Assembly (NCBI GenBank): GCA_016933675.1 | Contig: JAFGAM010000125.1 | Span: 1-51,508 of the forward strand | DNA length: 51,508 bases | Direction of reading: 5' to 3' | Origin: Candidatus Anaeroferrophillacea bacterium | GTDB taxonomy: Bacteria > Desulfobacterota > Anaeroferrophillalia > Anaeroferrophillales > Anaeroferrophillaceae | Shown: positions 34,787 through 42,662 of the stretch, piece after piece | Layout of the letters: the number at the start of each line of letters is the position of its first letter | Numbering within the stretch: position 1 is the first letter of the stretch | The notes under the pieces: model-generated | What the model saw: only the letters and a program-made list of their open reading frames with translations | Database searches by the model: none | What the model was told of the DNA's origin: nothing | Program-made: the position numbers and the translations under genes

Positions 34787-36357
34787 ACAATCACGTCCAC
34801 TACCAGTCGCTGCTGGGCGAATACCGCGACCTGGCGGCAATACTGCTCCTGTCGACGGTCCTGAAGCTCCTGCTACTGGTCACCGCCGGCGCGGTAAATC
34901 CCGATGCCGCGGCCTACATCGCCGCCGCGGAACGGTTCGCCGGGGGCCATTTCGATGCCGGCCTGGAGCTTTATTACCTGCCCTTCTACCCCCTGCTGCT
35001 GGCCGCGGCACACGTCTTGATTCCCGACTGGATCACCGCCGGGCGGCTGCTCTCATTCCTGCCGCTGGTTCTGGCGGCAATCCCGCTGTATCATCTCACC
35101 CGCCGGCTGGGCGACCGGCGCGCAGCCCTGGCTACCACGCTGCTCTTCGCCATCCTGCCGGTGTTCAATCTCGCGTGCCGGGAGATCATTCGCGACCCCC
35201 TGTTTCTGCTGCTGATACTCTGCGCCATGGAACGGGCGACGGCCATGGTGGAACATTACCGCCCCGGCGCCCTCGTCGCCTTTTTCGCGCTCTCTCTGGC
35301 CGCGACCCTGATCCGCATCGAGGGGGTGATGATCCCGGCGGTATTTCTCGGCTGGTGGCTGGCGGGAAAAAACCGGCAGCACAAGAGAATCGTCACCGTC
35401 AGCCTGCTGGCGGTCACCCCCGCCGCCCTGCTGGCGGCATTCCTCACCGGCACCCTGCTGGGGATCGAGCGCTTGACGGATATCGGCCTGCTCGCCGCCT
35501 GGCTGCGGGATGACGTCGGCCTGCGCTTCCTCAACCGCTTCGCCGCCCTGATGCGGGAGCTGGAGGCATTTCAGTACACCCTGCCGGGCGGACGGCTGCA
35601 CAACAACCTGGTGGAAACCACACGGCACTGGGCGCCGCTGGTCTACGCCGTCGGTCTCCTCGAAATGATGGTCATCGGCATCTTCCCCACCACCGTGCTC
35701 GGTTTTTTCGCCCGCTCGCCGCAAACCCTGCGGCGGCGGCATCCCGGCTTCGGCCTGCTCTGCACCCTCCTGGCTTCCACCTTGTTCGCCACCCTGCTGT
35801 TCAATATCCTGCGGAACTTCACCACCGAACGCTATCTCTGGATGCCCATCGTTCTGGGCTTACCCTTTGCCGGGACCGGACTCGACGCCTGGTGGAAGAA
35901 ATGGCGGCGGCAGGGATCGGTACTCGCCGCCGCCGTCGTACTGCTGATGATCGTCACCCCACTGGGCAAAACCCTTGCCAAAACCACGGTCTACCGGGAA
36001 ACGGCGCTGCTTCGCGCCGGCGACTGGCTGCGGGAATACCGGCGTGAACATGGGGGAATCACCCTATACACCGACCGGCGGCTACCGCTCCATGCCGGCC
36101 GGCCGGCGGACACGGGCCGGGTTCTACCATGGCCACAGGTGGCGGCCGCAGCAGGAGAATGGCCGGGGGTGGATCTGGTGGCCGTCGATCTGCGTCCCGC
36201 GGACGGAAACCTCAACCACCTGACCCTGGACGGATTCAAAGCGCTCGAAACATTTCAGGACCGGGACAAGGCGGTAATCATTTTCCGACGCATGGGAACC
36301 GCCCCCGGCAGTATCCGGCAGGATAAACCATCTTCTTCCGTAAATCCCCGGGAATAA
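34783..36357 (+). CDS. Membrane glycosyltransferase, GT39/ArnT-like
   Basis: A 524-residue protein with about ten hydrophobic segments. The first periplasmic loop has NPDAAAYIAAAERF, matching the acidic catalytic motif of GT39/RgtA-like enzymes that use polyprenyl-phosphate sugars, and a soluble tail follows (about 400-524). It probably adds a sugar to LPS on the periplasmic side; donor and acceptor are unknown. It is the last gene of the plus-strand LPS run. No O-antigen ligase is seen. Confidence 0.83.
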   Translation: MNNHVHYQSLLGEYRDLAAILLLSTVLKLLLLVTAGAVNPDAAAYIAAAERFAGGHFDAGLELYYLPFYPLLLAAAHVLIPDWITAGRLLSFLPLVLAAIPLYHLTRRLGDRRAALATTLLFAILPVFNLACREIIRDPLFLLLILCAMERATAMVEHYRPGALVAFFALSLAATLIRIEGVMIPAVFLGWWLAGKNRQHKRIVTVSLLAVTPAALLAAFLTGTLLGIERLTDIGLLAAWLRDDVGLRFLNRFAALMRELEAFQYTLPGGRLHNNLVETTRHWAPLVYAVGLLEMMVIGIFPTTVLGFFARSPQTLRRRHPGFGLLCTLLASTLFATLLFNILRNFTTERYLWMPIVLGLPFAGTGLDAWWKKWRRQGSVLAAAVVLLMIVTPLGKTLAKTTVYRETALLRAGDWLREYRREHGGITLYTDRRLPLHAGRPADTGRVLPWPQVAAAAGEWPGVDLVAVDLRPADGNLNHLTLDGFKALETFQDRDKAVIIFRRMGTAPGSIRQDKPSSSVNPRE

Positions 36358-36387
36358 ACGGGGCAACCCGGCGCACCGGTCGTTCCC

Positions 36388-36561
36388 TCATCGCCCTGAT
36401 CCCAAAAAATCGCGCACATTTTCAACCCGACCCCGAAACACTCGCGACGAAAGCTCAGACGTATCCTTTGAATCAGTAAGGTACGTACCCTTGCCCGCCG
36501 CAATAACGAACTGCACCGGCTTTCCGTATCCCTCAGCCACATGTTCAACCGTCTGCGGCAT
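36388..36561 (-). CDS. orphan 57-codon fragment, unknown
   Basis: From the ATG at 36561 the frame reads like real protein (MPQTVEHVAEGYG, KPVQFVIAAGKG, TSELSSRVFRGRV) and remains open upstream for about 11 more credible codons before entering repeat sequence. There is no ribosome-binding site with proper spacing. It may be the 3' end of a degraded gene whose 5' part was replaced by the 20-bp repeats. No family recognised. Confidence 0.25.
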   Translation of the reverse strand: MPQTVEHVAEGYGKPVQFVIAAGKGTYLTDSKDTSELSSRVFRGRVENVRDFLGSGR

Positions 36562-36607
36562 TCCTTCGACCGGCAGCAACAGTTCGTTACCGGCACCCGC
36601 CGCGGCA

Positions 36608-36655
36608 ACGGGAGGCACGGGTAAGGAGTCAGCAGACGGGAGGCACGGGTAAGGA
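36608..36655 (+). repeat. two exact 20-bp direct repeats
   Basis: ACGGGAGGCACGGGTAAGGA occurs at 36608-36627 and 36636-36655, 28 bp apart. Related but looser sequence follows to about 36685. Confidence 0.8.
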
Positions 36656-36762
36656 CGGGAGGCGGGAGACAGGTGACAGGGGAAACGGTTGACGAAGTCA
36701 TGCCGCCGTCCGCTCCGGAGAACACCGGGTAACAACAGGGAAAAGCGGCGTAAAGCGGGGTT

Positions 36763-37536
36763 TCAGTACGGAAAGGCGGCGGCCAGACGCTGTTTGATGT
36801 CATCAATGCCCGGTCGCGACCAGAGCTCCCTGATAGCGAAGATCTCCGCCGCACCGGTATCGGCGGTGAGGGGAAAGGGGCGGACGGCATCCGCGAGGCC
36901 GAAGACGCTGTAATAGTCGCGGAACTTGAAGCCGGCGCCGCGCACCCGGTCGGACAGTTCGATCCAGGCGTTGGGAATGCCGAGGGCGTCGGCGACAATG
37001 AGCCCGTGCAGGCTGGACGAGAGAACGACCTGGCAGCGGGCGATCTCCCGCAGCACCTCGTCGACCCCGCCGAGGATATCGATGACGCGGCACCCCGGCA
37101 GCGTACCCTCGAGACGGGCGACCAGGGGATGCCGGCGGTCGTAGTAGTGGGGCACGATGCCGATGCCCGCCCGCACCCCGGGCTTTTGGACCAGGCGTTC
37201 GCACAGCAGGCCCGGATCGCCGAAAACGGTGACGGCGGCGTTGGTGAGCTTCGCCGCGGTAAGCCGTCCGCGGGTGGCGAGGATATGATGCCGGGTTTTT
37301 GCCGGCAGCCGGTCGTCGATGAAGCCGGTGCCCCAGACCAGTATCCGCCGGGTCCAGGGACGGTTCTTCAGCCGCTGGAGGATACTCCCGCAGGCGATAA
37401 GGTCGCAGCGCTCGGGTTTGGCGTGGACCACCGGGCGACCGGACAGCGCCTCGCAGAGTACCGGGGAGAGCCAGTCGCCGAAATTCTTCCGACCGTCCTT
37501 GAGCGACGACGACCAGTAGAGCCGGATCGGCTTCAT
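36763..37536 (-). CDS. Polysaccharide pyruvyl transferase-family protein
   Basis: The 257-residue protein has features of the CsaB/EpsO family: an N-terminal KNFGDWLSPVL (nucleotide-like loop), ILVWGTGFI, the SSSLHGLIVADALGIP region with the conserved SxHG, and an aromatic C-terminal part. Such enzymes add ketal pyruvate to sugars from phosphoenolpyruvate. At 257 residues it is short for the family. Its start overlaps the stop of the carbamoyltransferase gene by 4 bp, so both probably modify the same glycan. Substrate is unknown. Confidence 0.82.
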   Translation of the reverse strand: MKPIRLYWSSSLKDGRKNFGDWLSPVLCEALSGRPVVHAKPERCDLIACGSILQRLKNRPWTRRILVWGTGFIDDRLPAKTRHHILATRGRLTAAKLTNAAVTVFGDPGLLCERLVQKPGVRAGIGIVPHYYDRRHPLVARLEGTLPGCRVIDILGGVDEVLREIARCQVVLSSSLHGLIVADALGIPNAWIELSDRVRGAGFKFRDYYSVFGLADAVRPFPLTADTGAAEIFAIRELWSRPGIDDIKQRLAAAFPY

Positions 37537-39308
37537 GCCGCCGGACCCTTCTCCGGTTCCTTCTCGAGTTTCTTTTCCGGCTCCTTCCGCACGAGGATAT
37601 CCTCCAGCACCAGGTACTGCAGGTCCGAGCCGTAGAACATCTCCAGGGCATCCGCCGGCGAGCAGACCATCGGCTCACCGCGGCGGTTCAGCGAGGTATT
37701 GAGTACCACCGCGTTGCCTGTCAGCCGCTCCATCTCCTCCAGCAGGGCGTAGTAACGCGGACTGGTGTCCCGGGTGACCACCTGGGCGCGGGAGGTGCCG
37801 TCATCGTGCACCACCTCGGGGATGCGCTCCCGCCACGCGGGGCTGACATCGAAGGTGAAGGTCATGTACGGCGCCGGGTGGTCGGTCTGGAGGATATCTT
37901 CCGCCACCCGGTCGAGGATGCTGGGGCAGAAGGGGCGCCAGCGTTCGCGGTACTTGATCTGTTCGTTGATGCGATCGGCGATGCCGGGCACGCTGGGGCA
38001 ACCAAGGATGCTGCGCCCGCCCAGCGCCCGGGGCCCAAACTCCATCCGCCCCTGGAACCAGGCCACCGGATTGCCGTCCGCCAGCAGCCTCGCGGTGGCG
38101 GCGACGATATCGTCGGGCCGTTCCCAGACCGGCCGGCGGCTATCCGCCCGGCAGGCGGCGATGCAGGCTTCGGTATCATATCGCGGCCCGAGGTAGACAT
38201 GCCGCAGGGGCTCCACCTCGATCCCCGCCGCCCGGGCGGCGTAGGCCGCCGCCCCGATGGCGGTGCCGGCGTCGGCCGCCGCCGGCTGAACGAAGAGCCG
38301 GTTCACATACGGCAGTTCGAGGATCCGCTGGTTGAGCTTGACGTTCAAAGCACTGCCGCCGGCGAAACAAAGCTGCCCGGTTTCCGCCAATATATCCTTC
38401 AGGTAATAGTCGATCAACTCCAGTGCCAGCCGCTCAAAAAGCTGCTGAACGGCGGCGGCGTAGTGGATGTAGGGCTCGTCGGCGGCGTCGCCCCGGCGCG
38501 GCGGCCCGAGCCAGCGGATCAGATCCGGGCTGAAGTAGTGGCCGCGGCCGTTTTCCTTGTAGCGCCGTGGGCCGACGGTATTCACCAGCCGGGTGTTGAC
38601 CTTCAGTTCACCGTTTTCGATCCGCGCCAGGCGGGAGAAATCGTAGCGTTCCGGGTCGCCGTAGACCGCCATCCCCATGACCTTGAATTCGCCGTCGAGC
38701 ATCTCGAAACCAAGATACTCGGTCATCGCGCCGTAGAGCCCGCCGAGGGAGTCAGGATCGTAGAATTCCTTCAGCTTGTGGACGCGGCCATTCTCGCCCC
38801 AACCCAGGAAGGTGGTGGCATACTCCCCCTTGCCGTCGATGCCGAGGATCGCCGATCTACCTGGAAAGCCACTGAGCTGCCAGGCGCTGGCGGCATGGGC
38901 GAGGTGGTGTTCGACGGGAACGAAGGTGATGCGCTCCCAGCTGATGCCGGCCTGAGCCAACATCAGCTGGACCCGGGTGACATTGCGACGGTAGCGGCGG
39001 TTACCGTCGACCAGTGCCACGAAGGCGCGGTCGGGGGCGTACCAGTGGCGCCGGGCGAAGTGCCAGCGGTCGGGCCGGTCGAGACCGATGCGGGCATAGG
39101 GAAAGGCGACAACATCCACCTCTTCCGGGCGGATGCCGGCGGTTTCGAGGCAGAAGCGGGTCGCCTCCAGCGGCATACGGTTTTTCGCGTGCTTGACGCG
39201 GATGAAGCGCTCCTCCTCGGCGGCGGCGACCAGCTTGTCACCGACGTAGAGGGCGGCGGAGGGATCGTGGGTGAGGGCCCCGGAGAGGCCCAGAATGATT
39301 TTCGTCAT
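37533..39308 (-). CDS. Carbamoyltransferase, NodU/CmcH family
   Basis: Transfers carbamoyl from carbamoyl phosphate to a sugar hydroxyl. The 591-residue protein starts with ILGLSGALTHDPSAAL, then has AAEEERF, the DGKGEY and FAGGSALNVKLN motifs, and the YrdC-like C-terminal GRMEFGPRALGGRSIL. The ATG at 39308 fits the family; no ribosome-binding site is obvious. In Pseudomonas a homologue in the core cluster carbamoylates heptose II. The neighbours here (WaaP, heptosyltransferases, MsbA) support the same role. Confidence 0.92.
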   Translation of the reverse strand: MTKIILGLSGALTHDPSAALYVGDKLVAAAEEERFIRVKHAKNRMPLEATRFCLETAGIRPEEVDVVAFPYARIGLDRPDRWHFARRHWYAPDRAFVALVDGNRRYRRNVTRVQLMLAQAGISWERITFVPVEHHLAHAASAWQLSGFPGRSAILGIDGKGEYATTFLGWGENGRVHKLKEFYDPDSLGGLYGAMTEYLGFEMLDGEFKVMGMAVYGDPERYDFSRLARIENGELKVNTRLVNTVGPRRYKENGRGHYFSPDLIRWLGPPRRGDAADEPYIHYAAAVQQLFERLALELIDYYLKDILAETGQLCFAGGSALNVKLNQRILELPYVNRLFVQPAAADAGTAIGAAAYAARAAGIEVEPLRHVYLGPRYDTEACIAACRADSRRPVWERPDDIVAATARLLADGNPVAWFQGRMEFGPRALGGRSILGCPSVPGIADRINEQIKYRERWRPFCPSILDRVAEDILQTDHPAPYMTFTFDVSPAWRERIPEVVHDDGTSRAQVVTRDTSPRYYALLEEMERLTGNAVVLNTSLNRRGEPMVCSPADALEMFYGSDLQYLVLEDILVRKEPEKKLEKEPEKGPAA

Positions 39309-39503
39309 GGCTGATGATGGCTTCGTAACAACCCCATCTTCTTTGTTGCCTGCCGGTGTGTTCGGACGCAGACCGGCGCGGCAACCCGAGGCGTTCAACG
39401 TACGACCAGGTACGCCTCACGCCTCAGGCGTGCGTGCCCTGAAGCTGAGACTGTCCTTGTGCCATCCCTTTTCGGCATATTTTGGCATTGGTTACGGTTC
39501 CCA
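39309..39503 (-). other. palindrome-rich spacer between msbA and the carbamoyltransferase gene
   Basis: No ORF. GAGGCG (39388-39393) can pair with CGCCTC (39413-39418), and CACGC with GCGTG in 39418-39432, and these stems exclude each other. This could be an attenuator, a terminator remnant or a leader. There is no T tract. Confidence 0.4.
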
Positions 39504-41261
39504 TCATTGTGCCGCGGGATCGTCGTTCTCGAACTGCAGGTCGTGAAGCCGGCGGTAGAGACCGCCGCCGGCCAGCAGTTCATCGCGGGTGCCCGCCTCC
39601 ACCAGTCGGCCGTCGTCGAGCACCAGGATGCGGTGGGCATGGCGCACGGTAGACAGCCGGTGGGCCACCAGAAAGGTGGTGCGCCCGCGCATGAGATTCG
39701 CCAGCGCCTGCTGGACGATGGCCTCGCTCTCGGTATCGAGGGCGCTGGTGGCTTCGTCCAACAGCAGGATCGGGGCATCGTGGAGAATCGCCCGGGCGAT
39801 GCACAGGCGCTGCCGCTGGCCGCCGGATAGCCGCACCCCGCGGTCGCCGATAACGGTGTCGTAGCCCCGGGGCAGGCGGTGGATATAATCGTCGGCATAG
39901 GCCTGCACCGCCGCCCGGTGGACCTCCTCGTCGGCTGCTTCGGGACGCCCGTACCGAATGTTGTTCATCACCGTATCGTGGAACAACACCACCTCCTGGT
40001 CCACCATGGCGATATTGCGGCTCAGGGCGGCGAAGGAAAACCGGCGGATGTCGATACCGTCGATGGTTATCGTCCCCGCCTGGGGATCGTAGAAGCGGCT
40101 GAGCAGGCCGAGAACGGTGGACTTACCGGCGCCGCTCGGCCCCACCACGGCAATCACCTCACCCGGAGAAACGGTGAGGGAGAAGTCCCGCAACACCGGT
40201 TTTTCCTCGTAGGCGAAGGTGACATGATCGAAGATCACCGCGCCCCGGACGGCACCGGGATCGACCGCGTCCGCCGCTTCCCGCACCTCCGGCACCACGT
40301 CCAGCACCTCGAACACCCGTTCGGCCGCGCCGATGGATTTCTGCACCTGGTTGTTCACCCGCGTCAGACGCTTGAAGGGCGAATACATCATCCCCATGGC
40401 GGCGATAAAGGAAAACAATTCGCCCTGGGTCAGGGCACCGGAGAACACCCGGTGCAGACCGTACCACGCCACCCCGGCGATGCCGAAGGCGCCGAGCATC
40501 TCGACCACCGGCTTGGTAGCGGCATCGTACTTGATCACCTTGCGCATGAAGCGGTAGTAACCCAGGTTCTCGTCTTCGAAGCGGGCCGTTTCAAACGGTT
40601 CCCGCCCGAATGATTTGACCACCTTGATGCCGGAATAGGTCTCCTGCAGACGTGCGGTGAGATCACCGAGGGCGTGCTGGCCGCGGCGGGTGTTTGCCTT
40701 GATCTTGCGGCCGATGGCGGTGGCCGGCACCAACGACACCGGCAGCACCATGAAGGCCACCACCGCCAGCCGCCAGTCGGTGTAGAAGGTCAGGCCGACA
40801 AGGCCGATGAGGGTGAAACTCTCGCGCACCCCATCCACCAGGACATCGGCGGTGGAACGCTGCATGACGTTGACGTCGTTAAGAATACGCGACATGAGGC
40901 CGCCGCTGGCGCTGCGGGAATAGTAGCCCATGGACAGGGCCAGGCTATGGCGATAGAAGTGGTTGCGGACGTCCTGTACCACCAGCTGGCCGGCGGTTTT
41001 GATGTAGTATTCCTGCAGGTAGCGGCCGACGCTCTTGACGGCTGAAATGGCGAGGATAACCACCGGCACGAAGGTCATCCACGTCCGGTTGCCGGAAACG
41101 ATGACCTTGTCCACCAGCGGCTGGACCAGGCGGGCCACCGACACGTCGGACGCCGCCACGACAATGGAGGCGACAACGGCAATCATCAGCCGGCCCCAGT
41201 ACGGGCGGGAGTAGCCCAGCAACCGTTGATAGACATACCGGGCGGCGGTATCAGGCGTCAT
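39504..41261 (-). CDS. msbA: Lipid A export ABC transporter MsbA-like
   Basis: MsbA flips core-lipid A across the inner membrane using ATP. The 585-residue half-transporter has six predicted membrane helices in the first ~320 residues, then the ATPase: Walker A GPSGAGKS, Q-loop, signature LSGGQRQR, Walker B ILLLDEATSALD and H-loop AHRLST. The ATG at 41261 precedes the first helix by a normal distance. Placement beside LPS core genes supports MsbA over other ABC exporters. Confidence 0.92.
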   Translation of the reverse strand: MTPDTAARYVYQRLLGYSRPYWGRLMIAVVASIVVAASDVSVARLVQPLVDKVIVSGNRTWMTFVPVVILAISAVKSVGRYLQEYYIKTAGQLVVQDVRNHFYRHSLALSMGYYSRSASGGLMSRILNDVNVMQRSTADVLVDGVRESFTLIGLVGLTFYTDWRLAVVAFMVLPVSLVPATAIGRKIKANTRRGQHALGDLTARLQETYSGIKVVKSFGREPFETARFEDENLGYYRFMRKVIKYDAATKPVVEMLGAFGIAGVAWYGLHRVFSGALTQGELFSFIAAMGMMYSPFKRLTRVNNQVQKSIGAAERVFEVLDVVPEVREAADAVDPGAVRGAVIFDHVTFAYEEKPVLRDFSLTVSPGEVIAVVGPSGAGKSTVLGLLSRFYDPQAGTITIDGIDIRRFSFAALSRNIAMVDQEVVLFHDTVMNNIRYGRPEAADEEVHRAAVQAYADDYIHRLPRGYDTVIGDRGVRLSGGQRQRLCIARAILHDAPILLLDEATSALDTESEAIVQQALANLMRGRTTFLVAHRLSTVRHAHRILVLDDGRLVEAGTRDELLAGGGLYRRLHDLQFENDDPAAQ

Positions 41262-41321
41262 GCGGACACGGGGCGACGCCGTGCGCCATGACGGCGGACG
41301 ACATCCGGCAGGGGACATTTA

Positions 41322-42395
41322 TCACTGGCGCTCGCGTTCCCAGGGATCGGTGATATCGGTGCCGACCAGCGGATTGATGCTCTTGATGTTCTCGACCTTG
41401 GTGACGATCTTGATGAACCGGACGATGATCTCCCAATCGAGGTGAACAATCTCGCGGGTGCTCTTGCCTTTGCAGCTCAACTGCCCCCCGGCCACCATAT
41501 TGTGGCCGCCGGCGGTACCGCCGAGCACCTCAACCAGCCGGCGGATGGTACGGCCCGCCCGTGCCCGGGGGTTGCTGGCACGCAGCGAAACGATGAGCTT
41601 GTCCTGATGCAGACCGGTGACAATAGACCAACTCATGCGTTCGTGGCGCAGGAGGAAGTCGGCCATCTCCGCCACCATGTCAGGGTTGCCGATGCTGCCC
41701 AGCCGGGTGCCGATGATGTTCTTGTAGAAAAAGGCATTCTCCACCGCGCGGCTGACGTAGCAGAAATATTCCCGCGGCTGGCGGCTGAACTCGATGGTGG
41801 AAAGGTTCTTCAGGTTAGCCAGCGGGATGAGAAAATTGTAGGCCCGGAGATCGGATTTCGTCGCCTCACGACCGAGGCTCTGGGTCTCGGAGGTGATGCC
41901 GTACACCAGCGCCGTGGCCAGACTGGTGGATATGGGCAGCTCAAGCTCCTGAAGATATTCGGTAATAATGGTTGAGCAGGCGCCATAATCGGTACGGATA
42001 TCGACGAAGGGCACGTCCCGGAGCCGCGACCGGGTGGACGCCTTGCGGGGATGATGATCCACCACCGCCGCCACTTCGGCATCCTCGGGCAGGATGTTGT
42101 TGCCGGCCCCGGGCTGGGTGTCCACCATGGCGTAGGTGATCCGCCCACGGCCGCGAACGCGAGCGTAGGGCACCGGTTCGAAGGGCAGGTAACGAAGCAT
42201 AGTGCGGTTCTCGGACCGCCCGACAATCCCGCCGTAGCCAACCTGCACCCGGGGGCAGCCGGTGAGGTGCTGCACCATGGTCGCCAGCCCGCAGGCCGAC
42301 GCCAGGGCGTCGGGATCGGGATTGTTATGGGTCAGAACCAGCACCCGGGGGGCATCGTTGAACGCCGCCCGGAACTGTTCGCGATCTATAGCCAC
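41322..42395 (-). CDS. DHH-family phosphoesterase (NrnA/RecJ-like)
   Basis: The 357-residue protein has the DHH-domain motifs: LTHNNPDPDALASA, a mid-domain DTQPGAGN and the name-giving VVDHHPRK, followed by a C-terminal DHHA1-type GGHNMVAGG. Members degrade nano-RNA, c-di-AMP/pAp or similar phosphodiesters with manganese; the substrate here is not determined. The GTG at 42395 follows AGGAG closely; upstream codons to 42461 are not conserved. It diverges from the HDOD-kinase gene. Confidence 0.85.
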   Translation of the reverse strand: MAIDREQFRAAFNDAPRVLVLTHNNPDPDALASACGLATMVQHLTGCPRVQVGYGGIVGRSENRTMLRYLPFEPVPYARVRGRGRITYAMVDTQPGAGNNILPEDAEVAAVVDHHPRKASTRSRLRDVPFVDIRTDYGACSTIITEYLQELELPISTSLATALVYGITSETQSLGREATKSDLRAYNFLIPLANLKNLSTIEFSRQPREYFCYVSRAVENAFFYKNIIGTRLGSIGNPDMVAEMADFLLRHERMSWSIVTGLHQDKLIVSLRASNPRARAGRTIRRLVEVLGGTAGGHNMVAGGQLSCKGKSTREIVHLDWEIIVRFIKIVTKVENIKSINPLVGTDITDPWERERQ

Positions 42396-42492
42396 CGTCT
42401 CCTCACACCTCGTATGCCATCGGCCCCGCCATCGGCCAGCTATACCACAACCATTCGGCAAACTTCAACCAATAGCACCCGCGAACTGCCGG

Positions 42493-42522
42493 TGAATATC
42501 TTCAGCCGGCGAAAAACGTCAA
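42493..42522 (-). promoter_or_regulatory. candidate promoter of the DHH gene
   Basis: On the minus strand TTGACG (42522-42517), 18-bp spacer, TATTCA (42498-42493). It lies in the divergent gap and overlaps an AAAAACG/CGTTTTT inverted repeat (about 42512-42537). Confidence 0.3.
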
Positions 42523-42572
42523 GTTTCGCGCGTTTTTGCCGTTAAACAAAAGACTTGCGTCAGCTGCGGGCA

Positions 42573-42601
42573 TTGCCAAACGGATGACAATCTGTTAGAG
42601 G
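42573..42601 (+). promoter_or_regulatory. candidate promoter of the HDOD-kinase gene
   Basis: TTGCCA (42573-42578, 5 of 6), a 17-bp spacer and TAGAGG (42596-42601), 61 bp before the start codon. Confidence 0.35.
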
Positions 42602-42662
42602 AAGCACAGGAAACGAACAAGCGCTGCGTTCGCGCACCGCTGCTTTCAGGAACGGTTCCGCT

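Larger units (their letters stand above)
36358..36762. other. convergent gap with direct repeats and a coding-like fragment
   Basis: Between the GT39-like gene and the pyruvyltransferase-like gene. It contains a CCCCG/CGGGG stem around the upstream stop codon (about 36346-36363), two exact 20-bp repeats (36608-36627 and 36636-36655), 7-base repeats such as AGACAGG/TGACAGG (about 36667-36681), and a minus-strand frame with protein-like composition (36388-36561). Confidence 0.6.

Noticed and set aside
37806-39314. 502-codon ORF antisense to the carbamoyltransferase gene
   Set aside because: Shadow frame; the carbamoyltransferase motifs on the other strand are unambiguous.
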